Shown here: positions 1 through 7,708 of the stretch, in pieces
Numbering within the stretch: the stretch's first letter is position 1
How the letters are laid out: each line of letters starts with the position of its first letter
From: CAMLJR01 sp964500675
Lineage (GTDB): Bacteria; Pseudomonadota; Gammaproteobacteria; Pseudomonadales; CAMLJR01
DNA length: 64,000 nucleotides
Direction of reading: 5' to 3'
Assembly (NCBI GenBank): GCA_964500675.1
Contig: CAZCNY010000002.1
Span: 186,001 to 250,000 of the forward strand
Program-made: the position numbers and the translations under genes
Notes under the pieces: generated by a model
Database searches by the model: none
Seen by the model: only the letters and a program-made list of their open reading frames with translations
Told to the model about the DNA's origin: nothing

Positions 1-20
1 GGGCGAGGGGAGTATAAAAC

Positions 21-1052
21 ATGCAAATCGATGAGCACGTCGATTTAACCGCATTCAACACGCTCGCGTTGCCCGCGCGCGCACGCTATTACACGCGCGC
101 GGAAAATGTTGTGGATATTCACGCGGCGATCGCATGGGCGCGGCAACGGCGGGTGCCGCTGCTGCCGCTCGGCGGCGGCAGCAACGTCGTGTTGCGCGGC
201 GAATTTCCAGGGCTGGTGTTGCATATCGCGCTGCATGGCAAAACGCTCGCGCGGCGCGACGATTATATCGAGGTGCGTGCCGCCGCCGGTGAAAACTGGC
301 ATGAACTGGTGCAGTGGACGTTGCAACAGCGCGCCTACGGGCTTGAAAACCTCACACTGATTCCAGGCACCGCGGGCGCCGCGCCGATTCAAAATATCGG
401 TGCGTACGGTGTCGAGCTGTCGCAATTTCTGCATGCGGTGCGCGGTGTCAAAATCGACGAGAATCGAGTGCTCGAATTATCCGCGGCGCAATGTGAACTC
501 GGTTATCGCGACAGTGTTTTCAAACACGCACTGCGCGATAATTTTATCGTTACCGAAATCGTTTTACATCTGCGCGCAAACTTTATCGCTGCCATCGATT
601 ACCCCGCGCTGCGCGAGCAATTTTCTGATGCAGCCACGATCGATGCGCTGCAAATCGAGCGTGCGGTGCGCGCGATTCGCCAGCGTAAATTGCCCGATCC
701 GACACAGTGGCCCAACGCGGGCAGCTTTTTTAAAAATCCCGTGATCGCTTCGGAAAAGTTCGCGGCGCTGCAAAAAAATTTTGCGGATATACCGCACTTT
801 TCCGTGCATGGTGCTGTTGAGTCGACGCAGTGCGGCGAGAAAATTCCCGCCGCGTGGCTGATCGATCGCTGCGGCTGGAAAGGACGTCGCCTGGGTACGG
901 TGGGCGTCCACAGCCAGCAGGCGCTGGTACTGATTCACTACGGCGGCGGCGATGCCGAGGCGCTGCTCGCGCTGGCGGCACACATTCAAGATGATGTCGC
1001 GCAGCGGTTCGCTATCGCTTTGGAGTTGGAGCCCGGCGTATACGGCAGCTGA
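21..1052 (+). CDS. murB: UDP-N-acetylenolpyruvoylglucosamine reductase MurB
   Basis: FAD enzyme that reduces UDP-GlcNAc-enolpyruvate to UDP-MurNAc with NADPH, the second committed step of peptidoglycan precursor synthesis in the cytoplasm. The FAD-binding motif GGGSNVVL is at residues 51-58, a second FAD/substrate block (GTAGAAPIQNIGAYG) at 116-130, and the AGSFFKNP motif with the expected proton-donor serine at about 235. The C-terminal LELEPGV carries the expected glutamate. At 343 aa it is the usual length for the long (type I) form. ATG at 21 follows a GAGGGGAG stretch at 5-12 that can serve as ribosome binding site. Confidence 0.96.
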   Translation: MQIDEHVDLTAFNTLALPARARYYTRAENVVDIHAAIAWARQRRVPLLPLGGGSNVVLRGEFPGLVLHIALHGKTLARRDDYIEVRAAAGENWHELVQWTLQQRAYGLENLTLIPGTAGAAPIQNIGAYGVELSQFLHAVRGVKIDENRVLELSAAQCELGYRDSVFKHALRDNFIVTEIVLHLRANFIAAIDYPALREQFSDAATIDALQIERAVRAIRQRKLPDPTQWPNAGSFFKNPVIASEKFAALQKNFADIPHFSVHGAVESTQCGEKIPAAWLIDRCGWKGRRLGTVGVHSQQALVLIHYGGGDAEALLALAAHIQDDVAQRFAIALELEPGVYGS

Positions 1053-1072
1053 TCCGCGTGCGCGGCTGACCT

Positions 1073-1110
1073 AATCGCCGGTGGCTGGCCCAATCGCTGG
1101 TGGCTGACAA
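1073..1110. repeat. 19-bp imperfect tandem duplication after murB
   Basis: Two 19-bp units at 1073-1091 and 1092-1110 match at about 15 of 19 positions (core aatcgc-ggtggctg). The array starts about 20 bp after the murB stop. It is one of several short duplications found just past gene ends in this window. Confidence 0.6.
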
Positions 1111-1179
1111 GCGCGTTAGAAGCAGGCAATATGCAATCGGTTTGTTGAGGGATATAAACATAAAAAGGGTGAAGTGGTA

Positions 1180-1824
1180 GTGATTCGGATATTGTTGGCG
1201 GACGATCATGATTTGGTACGCACCGGCATCGAGCGGTTGCTCGCCGATATCGACGACATGACGGTGGTGGGGCACGCGACGAGCGGTGAGGAAGCGGTGC
1301 AGCGCAGCCGCGAATTGCAGCCCGATGTGGTGTTGATGGATGTGCGCATGCCCGGCATCGGCGGTCTTGAAGCGACGCGCAAAATTACCGGGCGCGATCC
1401 CCGCATCAAAGTCGTCGCGGTGAGCGCGTGGGACGATGATCCATTGCCGTCGCGGCTGTTGCAGGCCGGGGCCTCGGGTTATGTCGCCAAGGGTGCGCCC
1501 TTCGATGACGTGATCAAAGCGATTCGCAAGGTGATGGCCGGGCAGCGCTATTTGAGCGCGGGTGTCGCCGAGCAGATGGCGCTCAAGCAATTCGATGGCG
1601 GCGCGGCGTCGCCGTTTGAAAAATTATCGGAGCGCGAACTGCAAATCGCCATCATGGTGGTGAATTGCGAGAAGGTGCAGGACATCGCTGAAAAATTGCA
1701 TTTGAGCCCGAAAACGGTCAACAGCTACCGTTATCGCCTATTCGAAAAACTCGGCATCAATAGCGATGTCGAACTCACTTATCTCGCGATCAAGCATGGC
1801 TTGGTCGATATGCCTGAGCGTTAA
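1180..1824 (+). CDS. uvrY: LuxR-type two-component response regulator (GacA/UvrY family)
   Basis: Receiver domain followed by a LuxR helix-turn-helix. The acidic pocket DDH is near the N-terminus, the phospho-acceptor aspartate sits in LMDVRMPG (residue 54 if the GTG at 1180 is used), and the C-terminal HTH contains LSPKTVNSYRYRLFEKLG. Proteins of this family are phosphorylated by BarA/GacS and activate the small RNAs that titrate CsrA/RsmA. Being directly upstream of uvrC is the classic gacA/uvrY-uvrC arrangement. A GTG six bases upstream (1174) is also possible; 1180 gives the family-typical start. Confidence 0.9.
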   Translation: MIRILLADDHDLVRTGIERLLADIDDMTVVGHATSGEEAVQRSRELQPDVVLMDVRMPGIGGLEATRKITGRDPRIKVVAVSAWDDDPLPSRLLQAGASGYVAKGAPFDDVIKAIRKVMAGQRYLSAGVAEQMALKQFDGGAASPFEKLSERELQIAIMVVNCEKVQDIAEKLHLSPKTVNSYRYRLFEKLGINSDVELTYLAIKHGLVDMPER

Positions 1825-1830
1825 ATAATT

Positions 1831-1884
1831 CCCTCGCCCCCGGCCCCTCTCCCGCGGGACTCAAAGGGCCCAAAGGAGAGGGGG
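1831..1884. repeat. REP-like CCCTCTCC/GGAGAGGG palindrome
   Basis: Intergenic inverted repeat with arms of the form CCCCTCTCCC and GGAGAGGGGG. It is one member of a dispersed family seen again at 26848, 32456, 45037, 49391 and 62972. Here it lies between uvrY and uvrC, and its right arm probably doubles as the uvrC ribosome binding site. Confidence 0.65.
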
Positions 1885-1892
1885 AAAATCAG

Positions 1893-3743
1893 ATGCAAGT
1901 CGATAGTTTCGATCCCCAGGCATTTCTCAAAACCGTCACGGGCAAACCCGGCGTGTATCAAATGCTCGACGGCGCCGGCGCCGTGCTTTATGTCGGGAAG
2001 GCGAAAAATCTCAAGAAGCGTATCGGCAGTTATTTTCGCGGCAGCGCGGTGGCGATCAAAACTGCGGCGATGGTGGCGCGCGTTCAGCAGATTCAAGTGA
2101 CGGTGACGAATACCGAAGCCGAAGCGTTATTGCTGGAACAGAATCTCATCAAGCAATACACGCCGCCGTACAATATTTTGCTGCGCGACGATAAATCGTA
2201 TCCCTATATTTATCTCGCCTCCGATCAGGAATTTCCCCGTCTGAGTTTTCATCGTGGCGCGAAGAGCGGCAAGGGTCGCTATTTCGGTCCGTATCCAAGC
2301 GCGAGCGCGGTGCGCGAGAGTTTGAATTTTTTGCAGAAAGTATTTCGTGTGCGCCAGTGCGAGGACAGCTTTTTCCGCAATCGTGCGCGGCCCTGCTTGC
2401 AGCATCAAATCGGTCGCTGCACGGCGCCGTGCGTGGGCGAGATCGATGCGGAAAACTACGCTCTGGATGTGCGTCACACCGAAATGTTTTTAAGCGGCCG
2501 CAGCGCCGATTTGGTTTCCGAACTCGCCGATCAAATGGATCGCGCTGCGACTGCATTGCAATTCGAGAAGGCCGCGCAAATTCGCGATCAAATTCAATTG
2601 CTGCAACAGATGCAGGCGCGTCAGTATATCGAGGGCGAGAGCGGCGATCTCGATATCGTCGCGGGTCATTTACAGGCGAATCTCGCCTGCGTGCAAATTT
2701 TGTATGTGCGCGAGGGCCGCGTGCTCGGCAGCCGCAGTTATTTTCCGAGCAGTCATCTCGATGAAGACGTTGCCGACGTGCTCGAAGCGTTTATCGCGCA
2801 GCATTATCTGAGCGGTCTCGGCCCGAATATTGTGGATAACAACAGCGATATTCCGCGCGAGTTATTGGTGAGCGCGAAATTACCGAATCGCGAAATGCTG
2901 GAAGAGGCAATCGGCCTTGCGCGCGGGCGCAAAATCCAGATCGGCCACAATCCGCGCGGCAATCGCGCGAAGTGGTTGCAGCTCGCGGCGATTGCGGCGG
3001 AACAAAATCTGCAGAGCCGGCTCGCGAACAAGCAGACGCAGTATCAGCGTTTTGAAGCGTTGCAAGCGGCGCTCAAACTCGACGAAGTGCCCGAGCGCCT
3101 CGAATGTTTCGATATCAGTCACAGTCATGGCGAGGCGACGGTGGCATCGTGCGTGGTGTTCGACAGCAATGGCCCGCTCAAATCCGATTACCGCAAATTC
3201 AATATCGAAGGTGTTGCGCCAGGCGACGATTACGCGGCGATGGCGCAGGCGTTGTCGCGGCGGTACGCGCGCTTGAAACGCGGCGAAGGTAAATTGCCCG
3301 ATGTTCTGTTCATCGATGGCGGCAAAGGCCAGGTCGCGCAAGCCGTGCGCGTGCTCGAAGAATTGCAGATCGGCGAAGTGTTGATCATCGGTGTGGCGAA
3401 GGGCGTCGATCGCAAGGCCGGCCTCGAAGTGCTGGTGCGGCCCGATACGCACGCGGAGTTGGTATTGCCGCGCGATTCGAGCGCATTGCATTTGATTCAG
3501 CATATCCGCGACGAAGCGCATCGCTTCGCCGTGACGGGCCACAAAATGCGGCGCGACAAGAAGCGTCGGCAATCGACGCTCGAAGAGATTCCGGGCGTCG
3601 GCCCCAAGCGGCGCAAGGAGTTGCTGCGCCACTTCGGCGGTTTGCAGGGCGTGCAGGGCGCGAGTCTCGACGATTTGTGCCGCGTGCCCGGCATCAGCGC
3701 GAAAATGGCCGAACAAATCTACGGAGCCCTGCACGGCGATTGA
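1893..3743 (+). CDS. uvrC: Excinuclease ABC subunit C
   Basis: Subunit that makes both incisions around the lesion in nucleotide excision repair. It shows an N-terminal GIY-YIG nuclease domain (GVYQML at about 20 and LYVGKAKNLKKRI at about 31-43), a UVR helix region at about 200-240 for UvrB binding, the RNase H-like C-terminal nuclease domain (ECFDISHSHGE and LFIDGGKGQ motifs), and a terminal helix-hairpin-helix pair (IPGVGPKRRKELLRHFGG). The length of 616 aa is normal. It is co-directional with the upstream regulator and likely co-transcribed with it. Confidence 0.97.
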   Translation: MQVDSFDPQAFLKTVTGKPGVYQMLDGAGAVLYVGKAKNLKKRIGSYFRGSAVAIKTAAMVARVQQIQVTVTNTEAEALLLEQNLIKQYTPPYNILLRDDKSYPYIYLASDQEFPRLSFHRGAKSGKGRYFGPYPSASAVRESLNFLQKVFRVRQCEDSFFRNRARPCLQHQIGRCTAPCVGEIDAENYALDVRHTEMFLSGRSADLVSELADQMDRAATALQFEKAAQIRDQIQLLQQMQARQYIEGESGDLDIVAGHLQANLACVQILYVREGRVLGSRSYFPSSHLDEDVADVLEAFIAQHYLSGLGPNIVDNNSDIPRELLVSAKLPNREMLEEAIGLARGRKIQIGHNPRGNRAKWLQLAAIAAEQNLQSRLANKQTQYQRFEALQAALKLDEVPERLECFDISHSHGEATVASCVVFDSNGPLKSDYRKFNIEGVAPGDDYAAMAQALSRRYARLKRGEGKLPDVLFIDGGKGQVAQAVRVLEELQIGEVLIIGVAKGVDRKAGLEVLVRPDTHAELVLPRDSSALHLIQHIRDEAHRFAVTGHKMRRDKKRRQSTLEEIPGVGPKRRKELLRHFGGLQGVQGASLDDLCRVPGISAKMAEQIYGALHGD

Positions 3744-3798
3744 GGGCGATTGGCGCGTCGACAGAATCTGCGGCTATTATTAACAACCTGCGATCGAA

Positions 3799-4377
3799 AT
3801 GTTGAATCGGGAGTTGGCTGTTTTGCTTCTTAACGTCCCCAATGCGCTGACATTGTTGCGCATCGTACTTATCCCGGTATTCGTGGTGCTGTTCTATTTT
3901 CCGGTGTACTGGATTATTCCGCTATCGGCTTTCGTGTTCGCGCTGGCCGGTTTCACCGACTGGCTCGACGGCTATCTCGCGCGCAAGCTCAATCAAAGCA
4001 CGCCGCTCGGTGCGTTTCTCGATCCTGTTGCCGATAAACTCATGGTGGTCATCGCGCTGGTGTTGCTGATCGAGCGCCATCATGCCTGGTGGTTCAGTCT
4101 GCCGGCGATGGTCATCATCGGTCGCGAAATCGTCATCTCGGCGCTGCGCGAATGGATGGCTGAACTCGGCAAGCGCACCAGCGTTGCGGTGTCGTACATC
4201 GGCAAAATCAAAACCACGCTGCAGATGGTTGCGATCATGGGGTTTTTGCTGATCACGCCGGAGAGCGGTGCCTGGATTGCCGCTACCAGTCCCTATCTGC
4301 TTTACGGCGCCGCGCTGCTTACGTTGTGGTCGATGCTCATCTATTTGCGTGCGGCGTGGCCCGACTTGCGAGATTGA
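3799..4377 (+). CDS. pgsA: CDP-diacylglycerol-glycerol-3-phosphate 3-phosphatidyltransferase
   Basis: Membrane enzyme that makes phosphatidylglycerol-phosphate, the precursor of phosphatidylglycerol and cardiolipin. The CDP-alcohol phosphotransferase signature is complete: DWLDGYLAR, then LGAFLDPVADK, giving D-x2-D-G-x2-A-R-x8-G-x3-D-x3-D. Several hydrophobic segments are visible and the 192-aa length is typical. The N-terminal ten residues before NVPNALTLLR are longer than in many homologues, so a slightly later start is possible. It sits between uvrC and tRNA-Gly, as in related bacteria. Confidence 0.95.
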   Translation: MLNRELAVLLLNVPNALTLLRIVLIPVFVVLFYFPVYWIIPLSAFVFALAGFTDWLDGYLARKLNQSTPLGAFLDPVADKLMVVIALVLLIERHHAWWFSLPAMVIIGREIVISALREWMAELGKRTSVAVSYIGKIKTTLQMVAIMGFLLITPESGAWIAATSPYLLYGAALLTLWSMLIYLRAAWPDLRD

Positions 4378-4397
4378 TGCGAGCGGCGGCTTTTTGC

Positions 4398-4425
4398 TTG
4401 ACTCCGCAACGCCAGCCCATACAAT
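4398..4425 (+). promoter_or_regulatory. sigma-70 promoter of tRNA-Gly
   Basis: TTGACT at 4398-4403 and TACAAT at 4420-4425, separated by 16 bp, end 17 bp before the tRNA. This fits a strong housekeeping promoter with a short 5' leader. Confidence 0.7.
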
Positions 4426-4442
4426 GAGCGTCCTTCCAGATC

Positions 4443-4518
4443 GCGGGAATAGCTCAGCTGGTAGAGCGCAACCTTGCCAAGGTTGAGGTCGCGAGTTCGA
4501 ACCTCGTTTCCCGCTCCA
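4443..4518 (+). tRNA. tRNA-Gly(GCC)
   Basis: A 76-nt cloverleaf with acceptor stem GCGGGAA pairing TTCCCGC, D-loop AGCTCAGCTGGTAGAGC, anticodon loop TTGCCAA with anticodon GCC at 4476-4478, T-arm containing GTTCGA, discriminator T and an encoded CCA end. It follows pgsA, as in Pseudomonas relatives. The DNA behind it carries integration-site-like repeats. Confidence 0.97.
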
Positions 4519-4830
4519 ATTAATTTCCACAGACATCCACTAACGCCCATTGAGATATTCAGTGTCAGTGGAAGGCAAAGAAAATCAAAGCGCAAAAGCT
4601 CCTTTCTCGATCCACCAACGTCTGCTGACATCCATTTAAAGCCACAACTTTTTAGTACATTTTTCAGTACTCCTTTGAGGCTGAGTGTGGGCAATCGTAA
4701 TTGACCTCCTTGGCTCATCGGGCAACTTAGTCGGAGGCTACCAATTTAAGTAAGGATGTCGAGCCGAATGGATAAAGTCTAGTTGGGTTGTTGCACTGAT
4801 CCAACAATCGGAAAAGATTTTATTCCCGCG
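4519..4830. other. Gap behind tRNA-Gly with possible integration-site remnants
   Basis: No gene is recognisable here. The stretch holds related short words: TCCACTAACGCC at 4536, TCCACCAACGTC at 4611, GACATCCA at 4532 and 4627, and an inverted TCCACTGACAC at 4562-4572. Such clusters next to a tRNA 3' end resemble arm/core sites of tyrosine-integrase elements. No integrase and no second copy of the tRNA 3' end was seen, so this is at most a scar. Confidence 0.4.
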
Positions 4831-5112
4831 ATGAACATTATCTTGCGTGGGCGCAATTCATGGGTCGCTGATGGCTTGGCAAAATTCGGCATCGTCAGTA
4901 TTCATCAAGGCCATAATTTCGAGGTGGAATTTACCAGCGAAACTACTGAAAAAAGAATTTGGTCTATGGCTGACCGATTATTCTTTCCTTCAGGTGGGGA
5001 ATTCTCACTCATGATCGGGTACGGCCATTATCGTGGAACCTATGAGAAAATTGATCACCACTGGAAAATAAAAACATCGCGCATTACACGTCTGCGGGTC
5101 GAGTCGCAGTAA
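4831..5112 (+). CDS. Small hypothetical protein
   Basis: Unrecognised 93-aa protein from the ATG at 4831; a TTG at 4783 would add 16 residues. It is soluble-looking, with beta-rich composition and aromatic C-terminal half (GYGHYRGTYEKIDHHWKI). No signal peptide or catalytic motif is evident. It stands alone behind tRNA-Gly in a region of insertion remnants, which suggests acquired cargo. It may also not be expressed, since no clear ribosome binding site was found. Confidence 0.4.
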   Translation: MNIILRGRNSWVADGLAKFGIVSIHQGHNFEVEFTSETTEKRIWSMADRLFFPSGGEFSLMIGYGHYRGTYEKIDHHWKIKTSRITRLRVESQ

Positions 5113-5259
5113 TATCCAGCAATACTTACTTCAGAAGCAATCTCACGCGGGTGGAGTAAATTTTTTCATCGAATAAGAAGTCTGCGGTTTAATGAAAGCG
5201 AGTAACGTGCGAAAGGATTAGTGATCGCCCGCTATGACCGAAATTGCGACGCATGGCGC

Positions 5260-5350
5260 TGGCGGTTTGACGGGAATTACTGGCCGACTTTGAATTGGAA
5301 TAGGTGGCGGGTTTGAATCGGAATCAGTGGCTGCTTTCGTCGTAATATGC
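5260..5350. repeat. Degenerate 23-bp repeat array, IS21-terminal-like
   Basis: Four consecutive units begin at 5260, 5281, 5305 and 5328, each of the form TGGC-G-TTTGA-GGAAT. IS21-family elements are known for multiple terminal repeats of about this length and wording. No istA/istB-like gene is present, so this would be the decayed end of a lost element. The family assignment rests on remembered motif style only. Confidence 0.45.
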
Positions 5351-5640
5351 ACCCTCTAGGGAACCTCTGAGAAACCCATTTATTTTGCGATAATTGACGT
5401 AATAGCCGCGTGGCGGAAAATTCATCCGTAATTCCGCGCACTGCTACAAATTCTCAGCGCGATGCCGCCAATCCACATACGCAGGGGTTTGTTTGCGCGC
5501 CTGGCGATCAGGAATGCGATACTCGCAGTCAAGCTTCGCGCACCATTACGTATCGCAATATGCGCGATCGTCATGCGAAGCGCGAGTAGCTAGCGATGGC
5601 CTAGTCAGAGGTACGGAAGCGAGTTTTTGATGGCCGCGTA

Positions 5641-5694
5641 AAACCCCTCGGAAACGAAATCCCTTCGGGAAAGCTAAGTCCCTTCGAGAATGCT
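5641..5694. repeat. 19-bp tandem repeat
   Basis: Units at 5657-5675 and 5676-5694 (aa-tcccttcg-gaa-gct) with a more degenerate copy at 5641-5656. It is non-coding and of unknown role. Confidence 0.5.
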
Positions 5695-6027
5695 ATTTGC
5701 TTTTCATCCAATCGAGGTTGAAGCGGCGTGCAATTGCCCCCTCGTCAGAAAAATTTCAACGTATGCTGCATCGATGCGCAGCTAGGCTGAAAGATTTTTT
5801 ATTACAGCGAATGTTTGCGTTTCGTTATCTCGCGCCGAGATTATTCGCGCGCAAAAAATAAATGGGTCAAATCACTCGTGTTCGAGATTTTTATCTGCCG
5901 TTTTTTGTGCCCACTTGTTATAGATGTTTTAACAGTTGCTTAAAAATATCTCGGCGCGTGTGCAAAAGAGGCTCACAAAGCTTTGTAGCTCGCACATAGG
6001 GAGGGCGCAAGCGGGCCGTGATCATCG

Positions 6028-6052
6028 GCACGCTCGAATATGTCGAGTGCGC
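6028..6052. promoter_or_regulatory. Imperfect palindrome, candidate activator site
   Basis: GCACGCTCGA, a 5-bp spacer, then TCGAGTGCGC: 8 of 10 arm positions pair. It lies about 65 bp upstream of the sigma-54-like -24 element, a position suitable for an enhancer-binding protein. No family assignment can be made. Confidence 0.35.
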
Positions 6053-6115
6053 GCTAGTCAAAAATAATTAATAAAAGCAGCGAATTATTTTCTCTCGATC
6101 GGCCTATTTCGCTCG

Positions 6116-6170
6116 TTGGCACAGTTGCTGCGTGAGTATGACTAACGCGTTATACCCTGTCAGTACAAGT
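6116..6170 (+). promoter_or_regulatory. sigma-54-like promoter plus conserved leader block (copy 1)
   Basis: TTGGCAC with GG at 6118-6119 and GC at 6130-6131 are exactly 10 bp apart, the -24/-12 geometry of RpoN promoters. Fourteen bases further a 26-bp block (6145-6170) begins that is identical at 25 of 26 positions to 18358-18383 upstream of the porin. The spacing between promoter element and block is the same in both copies. The block could be an operator or RNA leader element. Confidence 0.65.
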
Positions 6171-6203
6171 TGATTAACTCTTCAATCGAGCGAGGTTTTA
6201 GAA

Positions 6204-7619
6204 ATGAGCTGGAAGAAACTGTGCTGGAAACAAATGTTGGCGGTGACGGCTTGCTCGCTCGTCGCAATGGCGGCGACGGCGACCACTGAAATTCGTATCG
6301 CTGTCGGTCACCAAAGCATGTGTACCGATACTTATCCCGCCGGGATCTTGCTCAAGGAGCTCAAACTCATCGATAAATATTTGCCGCACGACGGCAAATA
6401 TAAAGATGCCGAATATACCTTTCAGTGGAACGACTACACGGCTGGCCCACCCATTACCAACATGATGTTGGCGAGCAAATTGGATTTCGGCGTTATGGGC
6501 GATTATCCGCTGATCGTCAACGGCGCCAAATTTCAAGAAACGCAAAGCTTGCGCTCGCTTTATGTTGCGGGCACCGGCTACAACTTGCATGGTTCCGGCA
6601 ATGCGGTGGTCGTACCGCAAGCGTCGCCGATTTACAGCATCGAAGATTTGCGCGGCAAAGAATTATCGGTACCTATCGGCAGCGCCGCATGGGGCATGGT
6701 GTTGAAGGCCATGCAGGATCATCATCTATCCGGTGCGATTCAGTTGAAGGACCAAAGTCCGCCCGTAGGCGCCGCCAATATCGCGCAGAACAAAATTGCT
6801 GCCCACGCCGATTTTTGTCCGTGGTCGGAAGTCATGGAGTTTCGCGGCACCGGCCGCAAAATTTATGACGGCAGCGAGGCGGGAATTCCGTATCTGCATG
6901 GCGTTGTCGTGCGCAAAGACTACGCGGAGCAATATCCCGAAATCGTGGTTGCGTTCATTAAAGCGATGATCGATGCCGATCGCTGGGTGCGTGCCGATCC
7001 GATGCATGCGGCGGAGGAATTGGAAAAATGGACCGGCATCGAAAAAGAAGTGCAGTACCTCTATTTCAGTCGCGGTGGCTATCTCACGCTTGATCCCACC
7101 ATCAAAAAGGACTGGATACAAGCGCTCGCTTACGACCACGAGGTTCTCGCCAAGGAGCGCAATGTGCCGCCGCTCGATCTCAAAGCTTGGATCGACGATC
7201 GCTATGTGCGCGAAGCCTACAAAGAAATGGGCATGGATTACGACAAAGCGGTAGCGGAGATTCACGATCCTCTCGCCGATAAAGATTTACCGCCTGCCGA
7301 ATTGTGGCACGCTAAAAATGGCATTCAATCGTTCGACTCGATCGCGGCGATGTTGAAAGCAGCAGCCGAATACAACAAGACGGGACAGAAGGTCAATGCC
7401 ACGTACGTCTACGACCAACGCAGTCACTTAAAGCTGTTCGGGAAATTGGCGTTTTATGTCGAGGCTAAGGACGGCACGTTCAGCACCTTCATGCATCGCG
7501 CCGACGCTATGGAATTTGCGCAATCCAAAGCGGGCAAATTGTTGACATTCGACGAAGCGCTCGATGCGGTCGAGGTGGCCGCGGCCGGTGTGCCCGATAA
7601 AAACGTCGCACAGCAATAA
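6204..7619 (+). CDS. ABC transporter periplasmic binding protein (NrtA/SsuA/TauA family) with C-terminal extension
   Basis: Secreted substrate-binding protein of the nitrate/sulfonate/taurine importer family, 471 aa. A signal peptide covers about residues 1-27 (basic start, hydrophobic core, ATA-T cleavage region). The mature part shows the family layout: IRIAVGHQSM, then the MMLASKLDFGVMGDYPLI segment and the later DLRGKELSVPIGSAAWG segment. The last about 90 residues, after TYVYDQRS, exceed the usual fold and contain an FxxxDGTFSTF-DAMEFA pattern that weakly recalls NosL-type domains. Ligand unknown. GAGG at 6191-6194 is a suitable ribosome binding site. It is the first gene of the importer operon. 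Confidence 0.85.
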   Translation: MSWKKLCWKQMLAVTACSLVAMAATATTEIRIAVGHQSMCTDTYPAGILLKELKLIDKYLPHDGKYKDAEYTFQWNDYTAGPPITNMMLASKLDFGVMGDYPLIVNGAKFQETQSLRSLYVAGTGYNLHGSGNAVVVPQASPIYSIEDLRGKELSVPIGSAAWGMVLKAMQDHHLSGAIQLKDQSPPVGAANIAQNKIAAHADFCPWSEVMEFRGTGRKIYDGSEAGIPYLHGVVVRKDYAEQYPEIVVAFIKAMIDADRWVRADPMHAAEELEKWTGIEKEVQYLYFSRGGYLTLDPTIKKDWIQALAYDHEVLAKERNVPPLDLKAWIDDRYVREAYKEMGMDYDKAVAEIHDPLADKDLPPAELWHAKNGIQSFDSIAAMLKAAAEYNKTGQKVNATYVYDQRSHLKLFGKLAFYVEAKDGTFSTFMHRADAMEFAQSKAGKLLTFDEALDAVEVAAAGVPDKNVAQQ

Positions 7620-7708
7620 GCAATCTATAGCGAGCCAAACAATAACGACCGTGTGCCGCTCCTATGCGATTTAGCGGCGGCAAATATCGAGACGAGGAGA
7701 GATCGCAG

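Larger units (their letters stand above)
5113..6203. other. 1.1-kb gene-free region with mobile-element remnants and the importer promoter
   Basis: No convincing ORF is present. From left to right it holds a degenerate 23-bp repeat array (5260-5350), an ACCTCTGA inverted pair (5361 and 5604), a 19-bp tandem repeat (5641-5694), an imperfect palindrome (6028-6052) and the sigma-54-like promoter of the next operon (6116-6170). Base composition is mixed, with A+T-rich stretches around 5850-5950 and 6060-6090. Confidence 0.6.

Noticed and set aside
4341..4718. 125-aa minus-strand ORF across tRNA-Gly
   Set aside because: Most of it is the reverse complement of the tRNA gene and pgsA end; such ORFs are a known annotation artefact.
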